A stretch of 64,000 bases of DNA from Stentor coeruleus. Lineage: Eukaryota; Ciliophora; Heterotrichea; Heterotrichida; Stentoridae. This document shows positions 49,100 to 59,529 of this stretch, piece by piece. Under the pieces are notes generated by a model that saw only the letters and a program-made list of their open reading frames with translations, did no database searches and was not told where the DNA came from. Position 1 is the stretch's first letter, and the number at the start of each line of letters is the position of its first letter. Both the position numbers and the translations under genes were made by a program. The stretch covers positions 1 through 64,000 of the forward strand of contig MPUH01000031.1 in assembly GCA_001970955.1 (NCBI GenBank), written 5' to 3'.

Positions 49100-49900
49100 T
49101 TAATAATTATTTACCTTTAACAACTTTGCTTGAATCCACACCCTATGCATATCTTTTGAGTCTTTTCTATTCTTTATAAGTCTATAATGATATTCATTCT
49201 CTATTATTTGAAACCCTTCAAATATCTCCATGATGTATTCTGTTGTAAAGTAAAAAACCCTAGTCCCATCTTGTTTTAAGTAGAAATTGTCTTTGAGTTT
49301 TTTCTTACCTTTTTTAGCTAAACGTAACTGAGCTAAGTCGTATTTTGCATAGTCTCTAAAGAAAACTATACCTCCTGGGGTTAAAGATTGAGTTGAGTTT
49401 AAAATAGCTGAACGATGATTTTCTGGGCTTATTGCGCTTAGAATAAAAAGCATAAGGACACCATTACAAGGGTTAATAAAAGGTAGAGGGTTTGATGATA
49501 TGTCACAAACTTCTGCTTGCATACGGTCTGGTAAGAAATTTATGTTTGATTTCAGTAGGTTTATTGCTTCTGAAGAAAAATCACAGACTTGGAAGTTTAG
49601 AGATGGAACTTCTGAAGATAAAGGAAATAAAGCATTACCTACACCACAACCAACTTCTAGTAAGATGTTCATTGATAGGATTTCATTGAATTCTTTTATT
49701 AGATAATGACGGTCTTTATAGAAATTGGTTGAATTATGCTTGTAGAAATTGTTCCACATTTTACTTGCTTGTTTTTCGAATTTTGTGTAGATAAAAGGAG
49801 AAAGGGAGGTTTTGTCGTTTAAAAGTTCGGATTCAGCTTGGTGACGCATTTCGTCGGTAAAGTTGTAAAACTCGATTTGGCCTTCTTCCTCTTCTTCCAT
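49100..49900 (-). CDS. METTL6/METTL2-type tRNA m3C methyltransferase
   Basis: A 266-aa SAM-dependent methyltransferase. After an acidic start come WNNFYKHNSTNFYKDRHYL and LIKEFNEIL (family WDxFYxxHxxxFFKDRHWL-x-xEF), then motif I LLEVGCGVGNALFPL, motif II FQVCDFSSEAINLLKSN, and LPFINPCNGVLMLFILSAI. The late signature GGIVFFRDYAKYDLAQLRL and FYLKQDGTRVFYF is diagnostic for METTL2/6/8 (GGxxLFRDYGxYDxAQLRFK...VRQDGTRxYFF). These enzymes make 3-methylcytidine at position 32 of tRNAs; METTL6 acts on tRNA-Ser. Size fits METTL6. The STPGR-like gene starts 14 nt beyond its stop. Confidence 0.93.
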   Translation of the reverse strand: MEEEEEGQIEFYNFTDEMRHQAESELLNDKTSLSPFIYTKFEKQASKMWNNFYKHNSTNFYKDRHYLIKEFNEILSMNILLEVGCGVGNALFPLSSEVPSLNFQVCDFSSEAINLLKSNINFLPDRMQAEVCDISSNPLPFINPCNGVLMLFILSAISPENHRSAILNSTQSLTPGGIVFFRDYAKYDLAQLRLAKKGKKKLKDNFYLKQDGTRVFYFTTEYIMEIFEGFQIIENEYHYRLIKNRKDSKDMHRVWIQAKLLKVNNY

Positions 49901-51054
49901 GTATTACAAATCGTATTATTGAAATTTATGTTTTTTTGATATTTTTATAAATAAAAATTGTTTGCAAAGATTTGATGTGTGAAAATGTGCTAAGATTTTA
50001 TTTTGTTATTGAAATGGCTTGGTTGTTTGGATTTTTAATACTGGATAAAATAAACTGAGTTGTTTGAAGGATATTGATAGATAGGGAGTTTGTTGAATTT
50101 TGAACTTTGTAGCTGTTAAGTTTAAAGAAATTTGTTAGTAAATTAAGATTTGTGTAAGATAAGATTTTAGGCGAAATATCTTAAGAAAGAAAAGGGTTTT
50201 TGTTGAGTAAAACAGATGAGAAGACATACTGATTTATAATGAAACCAATATGCTTGCATTAGGAAATATGAAATTATTTTTTACATTTCAACGATCGTAA
50301 CAGCAAAAACCGAATAAGATTTTGTCATAGGAAAGTTTGATTGTTATATCTAGAATTTGGTAAATTAAATTGAAACCTAAAAACTAAAAGGCTCATATGA
50401 AAATATTGGGAAAGATCATGAGGAATTAAAATTAAAATGTAAAGAGTTAGGAAAACCAATGAATTCAGATATAAATTTATGCTAACTGAAATGGTAAATT
50501 CAAACTAAATATCAGATAAAAATATAAAAATCTTGAAGATATATATAGGAAAACTGATAAAGAATATGAGTCTGTTGATTGTAAAATCTCAAATCTATAA
50601 ATCAAACTGGACTAAGCTTTGGCAAAAAAAGTAGAGATCATAAAAATCCAAAAAGATTTCAAACAAGAATATAACCTGCATAAAATCAGATTAAGTCAAG
50701 AAAACTCATAAAATAATGCCAAAGTGAAAATGCAACTTAATATAAAATTTCTGTAATCGGATAAAAAACTTCAATAAATCTTACAAACAAAAAAAGTCAA
50801 AGAAATCAAAACTGAAAAAAATAAACAATACACAAACTTAATAAGTAAATCCAAGAACTTAAAATCATTATCCTATACTCACCCAAGAGCCAACAAAGAA
50901 AAACGATAACCAAAAAAATAATTTCTTTCATCATATCAAAAAAAAAAACAGAAAAACTACTTATAAAAATCGAATCTCTACACTCAAATACCAACAAAAT
51001 TCTAAAAAACTAAATCTTAATTATTTAATAAACCCTAACCTTATTAAAAAAAAT
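49901..51054. other. Spacer with possible coiled-coil remnant
   Basis: The first 150 nt are G-poor on the minus strand (promoter side of METTL6-like). From about 50390 to 50940 the plus strand reads as a Lys/Glu/Gln-rich coil (YENIGKDHEELKLKCKEL, ALAKKVEIIKIQKDFKQEYN) but with many TAA/TAG codons and at least one frameshift. It may be a decayed coiled-coil gene. The A-rich composition alone can also look like this. The last 200 nt before 51055 are G-poor on the plus strand. Confidence 0.35.
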
Positions 51055-51534
51055 ATGACCATGATATTGAATTTACAGTCCCCGCCAGAGGTTAATATTC
51101 CTTTTCTATATGAATATTGGAACTGGGTTGGAGATACAAGCATTCTTCCAACAAAATGGTATGAGTTATTGAAAAAACATGACCAACAAGGACATACAAA
51201 AGTATTTAAAAACTATACTAGGGAATTTCTTATAAGTAATTATGTGCGGAATAACAAATTTGACCCGAATGGTTTTTTTTTTATAACAACACGTAGCGAA
51301 GTTGTTAGTGGAGTATTAGTTTGGCCTTTAGATGAAGAAAGATGTGAATTTGTTGCATTGGCTGCATTGGTTTCACATAGAGATAGAGAAACTGCTCAGG
51401 CAGTTGTATCATTAGCGCTTAATTATGCTGTGAATAAAGGGTTTAAAGCTGTTGAGTATAAAGAAAATGAGTAAGAGATATGTAGTGGATATATGAGAAG
51501 TGTATTGATGGGGTTTGGGTTTAGAGAAGTTTAA
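51055..51534 (+). CDS. Small GNAT-like acetyltransferase, one 15-nt intron
   Basis: The main exon encodes 138 codons starting MTMILNLQSPPEVN. GTAAGAGATATGTAG (51471-51485) is an intron; splicing in phase 2 joins YKEN to DGYMRSVLMGFGFREV, and the frame ends at TAA 51532-51534 (155 codons in all, including the stop). The pattern of strands GFFFITTRSEVVSGVLVWPL and CEFVALAALVSHRDRET, a helix (AVVSLALNYAVNKGF) and a closing LMGFGFREV is GNAT-like. The acetyl-CoA loop Q/RxxGxG/A is not clear, so activity is uncertain. A second ATG lies two codons in. The splice site rescues the missing last strand, which strongly supports the intron. Confidence 0.68.
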
Positions 51535-51815
51535 GTAATTTTTATGGTTTTTTATATGGAGAGGGTTGAAAGAGGCTTTATTAAGGGATTTACGAGGCTT
51601 TATATGAAAATTATTCGGCATAGTTGAAGGGCATGGGTTTGACTATGGAATTTTTTTTGTCAGAAATTGGTTTATGGGACAAAGCGACAATTTGTTATAA
51701 TATAATATAGATTTTTTAATTTTAGGATCTTGGCATTAGAAATTATGATAAGTGCGCAATCATAAAATAATCCATACTCCATATCTTATACATATAAGTA
51801 ATATCAATTATATAT

Positions 51816-53876
51816 TTATACCCAAGTTCTCCTTTCTAAAGCCGGTGGCCACAAACTTCTAGGACTAATAAACTGGTGTTTCAAATTAATACTCTCAAAC
51901 CTAGAGAATTGTGGGTTAGTTCTTGCATCAAGCCAAACATTCCTAATATGTTCAATCGCTCTAGCAAATTCCTCTCGATTAAAATCCATAACTTCTCTGG
52001 GTATCTCCTCAGGAAACTCATAACAACAACATGCCATAAACATCACAGCCGAAGCTAACAAAGACGGTTTAAACTTCAAAGTCCCATATGAAAGTAATAA
52101 CAAATCACTTAAATACAAAGCACAAGATTTTACCTCATTACTAACCTTACAAACATCCTGATATCTTTTCAAAAAATACAATATCGTCGGTGATAAAAGT
52201 CTAAAATTCAATGAATTCAATATTTGTTTTTCCATAGCCACTACTTGTGCAGGTGTATATTCATCAGCAGTTATATAAGCATATTCAATAGAGTTTTCTT
52301 GTCTATAATATTCTTTAGATTTTTCATAAAAAACATCAGCAATTTTCATACAAGTAACCCCAACAAGTTGTAATTTCGCTCTATCAACTTTTATTGTGCT
52401 TAATGTTCTGTCTATATAACTAATCGCTAAATGTAAAGTTTCATCTCTTACTTCAAAATGAACACTAACATCTATAAGCCAATCAACTAATATACTTCTC
52501 ATAGACTCAGTTATATTTTCTTGTCTAGTCAGATATTCACTAAAAGGTAGAATTTCATTTTCAAGATTAAGCATAGGTTGTAAATAAAGTTCATTAGATG
52601 AAAATGATGATAAAAAAGTATGAGATAAAGCTTGTGAAGCTGAGATTCTTGTAGATGTGTTAGTATCAAGGCATTTTTGTAAGAAATCAAGACCATCTTC
52701 TCCTATGACCATACCTATTTTTGTAAGGGTAATAAGAACTTGTTCACGTGCTGGGACAAGCTTTGTCACTAGGGTTTTATAAGTTTTTGAGTCTTTGGTT
52801 TTAGCCGCATCAGCAAAAGTGATTTTCTCCCAAGCTGGGAAGGATTTTGCATAAACTGAATCAGGGACTCCCATCATTTTGAAAATTTTGAACAAATGCT
52901 CGATTTCGTTTTCTCCATTGAATAAAGGCCCACCAAGGACTATTTCAGCAAGTAAACACCCAGCGGTCCATATATCAACTTCACTTCCATATATTTCTTT
53001 TCTTAATAACAACTCTGGAGCTCTATACCATAATCTTCTAGCTTCTCTACCTGATCTTTCTCTTTCTTTTGGGTCTTCGGGTGTATAAGCATAATGTGGT
53101 ACATTTTCCATTCTTGATAATGTGAAATCTGATAGTTTTACTTTCCCAGTATTTGATACTAAAATATTATCAGGTTTTAAATTCCTATGGATAATCCCAC
53201 GTTTATGTATATATTCAAGTCCTTTAAAAATTTGCCTCATTAAACTCTGAACAATTGGTTTTGTAACTTTATAACAATCTCCTATACCATATCTTCTTGT
53301 ATAGTCTTTAAGATTAAAATCCCCTTGTTCTGTACAAACATATACAACTTTACCAATGACTTCAGCTGAGATTATTGAAGCTATGTTTTCATGATCCATT
53401 TCTTTTAAAAATGCTATTTCTCTTAATAGTGATGTTGGTACACCATCATCATAACCAGCGTTTGTTATGTCTAAATATACCTTTCGTAAAGTTACTGGGA
53501 GAAGGTTGGATCTAAGCATTCCAGTATAAACTTTTCCTTTAGATCTTCGTTCGACTAAGCATTTTGTGCATCTAACAAGCCATCTAAGATCGATTTTCAT
53601 ATATGGTCTTTTCCATAATACTGAAGTATTACATAAAGAATTCCAATATTTGTTAACCATTTGACAATTAGCGATTAAGTCTTTAGGGTCTAGGAAAAGG
53701 AATATATGTAAAACTAGTTCACTTGGAAGCATTTCAAAAACTTCTAAGCTGGCTGATCGTTTTTTTAAAGGATGGCGGGATTCTATAGAATTGTATGGGA
53801 TTTCGGCGAGGCATTGACGTTTTTTACTCCTCGGCTTGAAGACTGTGGCTTTTTTCTTAGTAGCTTCTTTCTTCAT
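51816..53876 (-). CDS. F-box / CDK-like pseudokinase / cyclin fusion protein
   Basis: One uninterrupted 686-codon frame. Residues 47-92: F-box (FEMLPSELVLHIFLFLDPKD, NKYWNSLCNTSVLWKR). Residues about 115-425: CDK domain with a PSTAIRE-like helix (PTSLLREIAFLKEM, 147-160), WYRAPELLL, DIWTAGCLLAEIVLGGPLF and the CDK C-lobe. Key residues are changed: the glycine loop is poor, the ATP lysine is Arg131 (VTLRK for VALKK), the catalytic HRD is HRN (230-232), and DFG is DFT (250-252). Residues about 435-655: tandem cyclin boxes of A/B type (MRSILVDWLIDV at 459-470, LNSLNFRLLSPT). F-box proteins recruit SCF ubiquitin ligases and cyclin F combines F-box and cyclin. This may be a self-contained, kinase-dead CDK-cyclin scaffold on an E3 (inference). 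Confidence 0.93.
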   Translation of the reverse strand: MKKEATKKKATVFKPRSKKRQCLAEIPYNSIESRHPLKKRSASLEVFEMLPSELVLHIFLFLDPKDLIANCQMVNKYWNSLCNTSVLWKRPYMKIDLRWLVRCTKCLVERRSKGKVYTGMLRSNLLPVTLRKVYLDITNAGYDDGVPTSLLREIAFLKEMDHENIASIISAEVIGKVVYVCTEQGDFNLKDYTRRYGIGDCYKVTKPIVQSLMRQIFKGLEYIHKRGIIHRNLKPDNILVSNTGKVKLSDFTLSRMENVPHYAYTPEDPKERERSGREARRLWYRAPELLLRKEIYGSEVDIWTAGCLLAEIVLGGPLFNGENEIEHLFKIFKMMGVPDSVYAKSFPAWEKITFADAAKTKDSKTYKTLVTKLVPAREQVLITLTKIGMVIGEDGLDFLQKCLDTNTSTRISASQALSHTFLSSFSSNELYLQPMLNLENEILPFSEYLTRQENITESMRSILVDWLIDVSVHFEVRDETLHLAISYIDRTLSTIKVDRAKLQLVGVTCMKIADVFYEKSKEYYRQENSIEYAYITADEYTPAQVVAMEKQILNSLNFRLLSPTILYFLKRYQDVCKVSNEVKSCALYLSDLLLLSYGTLKFKPSLLASAVMFMACCCYEFPEEIPREVMDFNREEFARAIEHIRNVWLDARTNPQFSRFESINLKHQFISPRSLWPPALERRTWV

Positions 53877-55006
53877 ATTTAAATTTACTGTTATGAAGAT
53901 TTGTCAAAGAAAATTATGGAGTTTTTGATAGGAGGTGTAGAGTTGTATTGGGAGTTTTAAATTGGAACTTGATAGGTTGGGATATTTTAAAGGAAAATAG
54001 GTGGGGAGTGTATTGGGAAGTATGGAAGTTAGATGAATAGTTTTGAATATTTTTTTTGATGGAGAAAAGGTCGAATTTGGGATTAGGGAAATTAATGGTT
54101 TTTGTATTCGAATTTTAGTTTTGATTATAGGAAGGATTATGAGTTTTTTTTTTTGAGTTATAAGGAAAGAGTTTTTATTAAGATTTCAAATTTCGAGAAT
54201 TTTAAGAGAAATTTTAGATTATTATTTGTGGGTGGATTGGGTGAAAATTAGATAAAAGAAATGATATGTTTTAGAGGTTGAAGGATAATATTATGTGGAA
54301 GATTAGAATTTTAGGATGGTAAAGGAAGAGAAATTTGTTATTGTAGATAATTTTCGTATGTTTTTTGTTTGGAAAATGATACTGATCGTAACCGGGAGGA
54401 TTAGTTTTAGTTAAAATGTTTTGTATTGTATAAAAGTTGATGTAGGATTTTGGTAATTTTACTAGTTTTATATGTGGATTTTTTGAATGTATAGAGTTAT
54501 TAATGAAAATTAAAGGCGGCATATTCATATTGTGTTGTTGATTGTTTAAAAGATTATATCGTTATGCAGTCTGCTACAACACAAATGCTTAATGTGATTA
54601 CGATAATGAATAACATAAAACAGTAAAATCGTTGTGGGGAGGGAAATTTAGCAAAGATTACTAGCCAAAAGCTCAGAGGATTCGGATAATAAAATAAGCA
54701 AAAAATGTTTAAAAAAATTAAAGAAACACTAAAGTTAGTTGAGAAATCAAGATATTTTAAAAAAGTTATAAGGACATACATTTAATTACAAATTTATCAT
54801 ATAAACGTAAAATTTATAGATTAAATTCTAACACCTAGGTGTAAGTATTTTTAAAGATTCTAAACCTAAAAACCAATAAAAAAGCGAGATTTACAGCAAA
54901 ACTAAATTCTATAAGTTTAATAAGATATTATTTAGCTACGATTTCATAAAATTCTTGAGTTCCAAATAATTCTATTTTATATAATTTTATGAAATCTCAA
55001 ACTGCA
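53877..55006. other. Spacer upstream of the F-box/CDK/cyclin gene
   Basis: For about 650 nt upstream the minus strand is almost G-free; positions 54001-54060 have 19 G and no C on the plus strand. The rest is AT-rich. A 75-codon minus ORF (54554-54781) is listed separately. Confidence 0.55.
54554..54781 (-). CDS. Possible small membrane protein or gene fragment
   Basis: A 75-aa hydrophobic frame starting MYVLITFLKYLDFSTNFSV with a second helix (FCLFYYPNPLSFWLVIFAKF) and a third (FMLFIIVITLSICVVADCI). The ATG and TAA are in place. The sequence is credible as a multi-pass fragment, but AT-rich DNA easily yields Phe/Ile/Leu-rich frames and I recognise no family. On the opposite strand the Leu TTA codons read as in-frame TAA. 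Confidence 0.3.
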   Translation of the reverse strand: MYVLITFLKYLDFSTNFSVSLIFLNIFCLFYYPNPLSFWLVIFAKFPSPQRFYCFMLFIIVITLSICVVADCITI

Positions 55007-56029
55007 TTACATAGTCCCACAAAGTATCAATTCCCTATACTTCAAATCTTCCCAAAACCTTCCCATAATTTCTTTCACCGATATCTCCTTAGGAAACTCA
55101 AACTTCACATCATAATTCACACAAAGGGATAATTTATCACAAGTATTCATAAACGAATACATACTTTCAAAAGTTTCCGCAGATCTTAAATGATACTTTA
55201 TACACTCAATAACATGATCAGCATTTTCCTCATCTTTCGCTGTTATAATTTCCTGATAATCCAAACAGCATTTTATCAGCCTATCAGTTCTTGAGTGTAT
55301 TTCTAATACAATTTCAGCTTCGATTTTCCTCAAATGAGTTACATGGTTATTCACAACATTTTTAACTTTTTCTTCAGTTTTTAATAACATAATTTTATAA
55401 TCTTCCCATATCATAAGGAGTTTTTTAAGCTTATCTTCTAATAACTTGAGTTTTAATAGTTGGTTTTCAGCTAGTTCATTAGCTAAAAGTGAATCCAACT
55501 CAATAAAATCGTGTGAATTATGGGAGAAAATACACTTTCCACATAACAAACTGCAATCTTTTTTACAAAATCCTAGTATCGGCAGTTTATGATTAGGACA
55601 AATATGGCTAAATGTATCTATTGAGCTGTTTAAAAGAGCATAATTTATTGGAAGAAGTTCTTCTATATAATAGAACTCTTTTGAATCAAAAGGACAGTGA
55701 CCTAATAGTAAAGAATGTTTTAGATTAAACACGCAATTACGGCAAAATGAATGACCACATGGAAGGCATATGGGCTCTGAAGATATTGTGTTATACATTG
55801 TTGTACAGATTGGGCATAAGTAACAAGATGATACAGGTAGATCAGTAGTTTTTAATCCCCACTGATTTTGGTTTAAGTTTAGGATAGTTGATTTTCCTAA
55901 TTTCATGTTTTCTAACATGTGTGTTGAAGACTTGGCTAGAGAGACCTTGAAGAGCTTTTCAAAAGCTTTGGTGTTTATTTTTTTATCATCAGCGTTTGGA
56001 ATTTTTATATATTTCTTTGATTTTACCAT
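55007..56029 (-). CDS. RING/B-box (TRIM-like) protein
   Basis: A 340-aa protein. After about 60 basic residues comes a RING finger: CYLCPICTTMYNT, EPICLPCGHSFCRNCVFNL, then GHCPFDSKEF, with the C3HC4 pattern complete. A B-box follows (HICPNHKLPILGFCKKDC, SLLCGKCIFSHNSHDF), then a helical coiled coil from about residue 190 to 275. The RING-B-box-coiled-coil order defines TRIM proteins, so an E3 ubiquitin ligase acting on membrane or cytosolic partners is likely. No C-terminal SPRY or NHL domain is present; a short C-terminal helical domain ends CGTM. No intron seen. Confidence 0.88.
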   Translation of the reverse strand: MVKSKKYIKIPNADDKKINTKAFEKLFKVSLAKSSTHMLENMKLGKSTILNLNQNQWGLKTTDLPVSSCYLCPICTTMYNTISSEPICLPCGHSFCRNCVFNLKHSLLLGHCPFDSKEFYYIEELLPINYALLNSSIDTFSHICPNHKLPILGFCKKDCSLLCGKCIFSHNSHDFIELDSLLANELAENQLLKLKLLEDKLKKLLMIWEDYKIMLLKTEEKVKNVVNNHVTHLRKIEAEIVLEIHSRTDRLIKCCLDYQEIITAKDEENADHVIECIKYHLRSAETFESMYSFMNTCDKLSLCVNYDVKFEFPKEISVKEIMGRFWEDLKYRELILCGTM

Positions 56030-57726
56030 TATATAACTTTCTAGAAGAAATTGCTTTGAAATTATTCTTTGCTTTGGATGATAATTGTGAAGAAATTTAA
56101 GAGGAGGGAATAAGAAGATGGGCTTGCCTTTGGGGTTTGTTGGTAATAAGGATTTCTATAGCCCTTGCTAAAGTGGATATTAATATGAATTTACCTAAAC
56201 CCCTAGTTTTCTAGCTTTATCTCCTACACAGTGTGAGTTACCAAAAAATGTTCTTGTCTATTGACTTAAAAATTCATACCTTACAAATTTAAAAAAAACG
56301 CAATCAACACTGATTTCAAATCCAAAACCCATACAATATTTCATCACCCACAATACATATTTTCCCTTAAGCCCTCAGTATACTTTTCTTTTTCTAATAT
56401 AAACCAAAAACAAAATCCCTAGAACTCAAAATCATGATTTGCTTTTTGGTCTAAAAAAGTAAATTCTAACATAAATTATCCTGCCTAATATTAAAAAAAA
56501 CTATAAATCATGCGAAAATCAACTTAAGGCTGAGAGTTTGACAAAAGGCAAAAACTATATGTCAAAAGGATATATTTTATTATATCTTTTGGATGACTAT
56601 AAACCAGTAATCTTATTAAAAGCAAAATTTTTTATGGATAAGTTTAGGGTCTAGATGAGTAGTCTAGTTTATGTTTTATAAAACTTCTTATATGATTTAT
56701 GTTTTGTTTTTGATAATCCTAAATAGGAAAAGGTGTTTTTAATATATGATTTTAATTTGATTAACTTCCTGAATATGGTTTTTAAAACAGATTTTTAAGA
56801 TAGTATCAATTTAGAAAATATGGGCTTATAGAAACTAAATTTTTTATTGATGAATCAACAATAATTTATGGGATTTTATTAAATGATGAGGTTGATTAGA
56901 TGTTAATCTTGAATTTATTAGATAATTGTTGTATGCTATGATGATTAAATTGGCATGCTTATTATGGGCTAGTTTTATTATTATTTCGGTCTTTTGGTGA
57001 ATGGAAGTACTTTTTTTGATATAATATTTGGTTAAAGTTAAATAAATAAAGATTTTTGCTGATAAAGAAAGGAGAGAAAAGCTTTATTGGAAGATACAAA
57101 TATTTTGAAGAGAAATCTTTGTTTTTTTTAAGGTTTTACAAGTTATTGAAAATTGATTTTTTTTTGAGGTATTGAATTTTTTTATATGCATGCATTTTGT
57201 ATTTTAGGTATTTTCTTATGTTTTTGATTATTTATATAGTTAAGTTGAAGGTATTTAGAAAGTTAGGATAATATTGAAATTTGGTAACAAAATTTGAAAC
57301 AAGCTTAATTTCAAATACTATTAACACCCTAACACCCTTTCTTCATAAATTCTATACAGAAATATTATAGCAACCTCAACTTCCTTCTACAATCTTAAAT
57401 GATCTGAACTAAACATGCTTTTTCAAGCTAAATATCCAAACATTTTCGCAAACCAAAACTAATTTCCTCCATCTTATACCACAAAAACCTATCAAATCAT
57501 CAAACCCATAATCCTACCATCTCCACACTTTTTCCTCTAATAATCCTCTTATCTTAACATCTTCTACATAATCCCATCCTCTAATTCCTCAATCATCTTC
57601 ACTATCAAACCCATTCGATCATCCACATTCCCATATTCAACCAAAAACTATCCTTTAAATCCTCCCTCCAAAAGCTATCCCATTCTCCTCTCCTCCTTTT
57701 CATAAAACCTTATTAATAATCTATTT
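56030..57726. other. Long spacer with one remnant
   Basis: An open plus frame at about 56472-56654 reads NYKSCENQLKAESLTKGKN then MSKGYILLYLLDDYKPVILL and AKFFMDKFRV with a TAG; it looks like a remnant or an exon of an unseen gene. The region 57290-57726 is C-rich and G-free on the plus strand (57541-57600 has 20 C and no G) and precedes the bZIP gene. No other element. Confidence 0.4.
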
Positions 57727-58323
57727 ATGGATGTATTAAACAACGAAAAAAGACAAAAAAGGTTAGCCAGAAACAAGGAATCAGCTAAAAAAAGCCGTAA
57801 CAGAAAAAAGCACTATCAAGAGTTTCTCGAGAACAAAGTCAAAATGCTAACCCAAGAAGCAAACTCTTTAAGACAACAACTTTACACCAAGACCGAAGAT
57901 TTAGAAATGACCCCAAGCCAAGAACTTGATATCAAATCAAAAATCGATACAATATCTGAAAAACTATTATCAGCATGTAATCAAAGAAAAGAACATATCA
58001 GATTTATTATTGAAGAAGTTATTGATGTAATGATCCCATCTCATGCTAAACTTTTGATATTAGCTTGTCAGAATCCAAATATTGAATGCCCTGAGTTATC
58101 TAATGAACAATTAAATTATATAAAAGAACTACAGCCGGTTATTGTTCAGGAACAGTGTAAGCTTAAGGAAGTGGTCACAGAATTGAGAAAAGTTCGCAAT
58201 GAGTTTGATGGGATGTTAGACTGGGCTAGTGAATTGCCTCAGGAGCTTATGAAATTCTTGAGTATGGATAAAGTTACTGAGTTGCTGAATTCAGATCACC
58301 AGAATAATGGCTTTAATAGCTAG
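57727..58323 (+). CDS. bZIP transcription factor
   Basis: A 198-aa protein with an N-terminal basic-leucine-zipper. The basic region is KRQKRLARNKESAKKSRNRK, with the invariant Asn (N17) and, seven residues on, the Arg-type position of the N-x7-R motif (SAKKSR). A leucine zipper with L at heptad positions follows (FLENKVKMLTQEANSLRQQL). The rest is helical with KLLSACNQRKEHIRFIIEEV, reminiscent of stress-responsive bZIPs but without a named domain. It should bind DNA as a dimer. The upstream 400 nt are almost G-free. No intron seen. Confidence 0.92.
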   Translation: MDVLNNEKRQKRLARNKESAKKSRNRKKHYQEFLENKVKMLTQEANSLRQQLYTKTEDLEMTPSQELDIKSKIDTISEKLLSACNQRKEHIRFIIEEVIDVMIPSHAKLLILACQNPNIECPELSNEQLNYIKELQPVIVQEQCKLKEVVTELRKVRNEFDGMLDWASELPQELMKFLSMDKVTELLNSDHQNNGFNS

Positions 58324-59529
58324 ATATATGATAATGATGGTTAAGTTTTAGTATATATTCTTATATGATAAGATTTAGATTATGAATTTTATTGTAATGA
58401 TATTGGGTATATGGGGAAATATATATGATATAATGTTTAGAAAGATTGGGAATAGGTTAGAAAGATTAATTTTGTATAGGAATGTGAGAATGTTATAAGG
58501 AGATTTTGATAGAAAATGTTTATTATTGAAGTTTATTATAAAAAAATGATATATGGAATTGAGGATATATAGTTTTGTGTGAAATTTGTAGAGATTTTTT
58601 TTTTTGAGTAAACATTTATCAATACAATTTCATATTTTCTTGCTAAGTTTAATGCTTTTTTACCTTTAAACTTTTCTTGATTTATACTTAGCCGAATTTT
58701 ATTATTTATCAAACTTGATCATGTGATAAATTACCATATTATCGTCATTGTATAATAAAAAATGTAATATTGTAGACTACTTTAGTTTAAAAAAAAATCC
58801 TAAGAGCAAAAGTTAGAAAGTCTTCTGAACATAACTAAAAACAATATTTCTCTTTATATTTAGATCTATAAAAAATCTTTAAAACTTTAGAACATAGCCA
58901 GCTAAAATTATTCTTGAATCATAAATATAACTTATCATGTCTAACTTAAGTAAAACTATAAAGATTTTATGTATTTTTGATATAAAAAAAACACAAATTA
59001 ACCTACGCTAAGCAAAAATTATATTCTTTCTTAAGAAATCCTATATAAACCCTTTCTCTTAACATTTAGTGACAAGACCATATTTTGCATCATTACAAAT
59101 ATTGAAATGATTAAAGCTTAAGACCTATATTATCTATCTTTCCATAGTAAACCCAATTTATTTTACACCAAAATCTAACATGAACTGAAATCCAATATAA
59201 AACTACCAATTACAATAATATAAAATTTTAGAAATTTTAGAAATCATATAAATCACATAAACCCCATCTAAATCTAAAACCAAAAATCATCAAACTTATA
59301 AAAACCCTAAAACTATAATCCTCTAAAATCTCATGAGTTTTCATCATATCCAAATACCAAAAAATCCTATTATAAAACTCTAAATCATATCACATAACCC
59401 TTAGTCGACTTTTAAATCCAAAAACCTATAAACCTTAAACCAAATTTCCAAGTTTTTTGCTTTGAAAATCTATATAGGAATTATGGATGATAATCAACTT
59501 TAATAACCCAGGTTGATAAAACGTAATAA
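58324..59529. other. Long AT-rich spacer
   Basis: 1.2 kb between two tandem transcription-factor genes. No coding-like frame; turns C-rich and G-poor on the plus strand from about 59130. No RNA gene seen. Confidence 0.5.

Noticed and set aside
54564-54785. A plus-strand reading with three in-frame TAA codons read as Gln, suggesting a reassigned code
   Set aside because: The TAAs are the complements of TTA (Leu) codons in an open minus-strand frame, so the plus reading is a shadow. Standard stops elsewhere (including TGA at 4397-4399 and at 31228) argue against a reassigned code.
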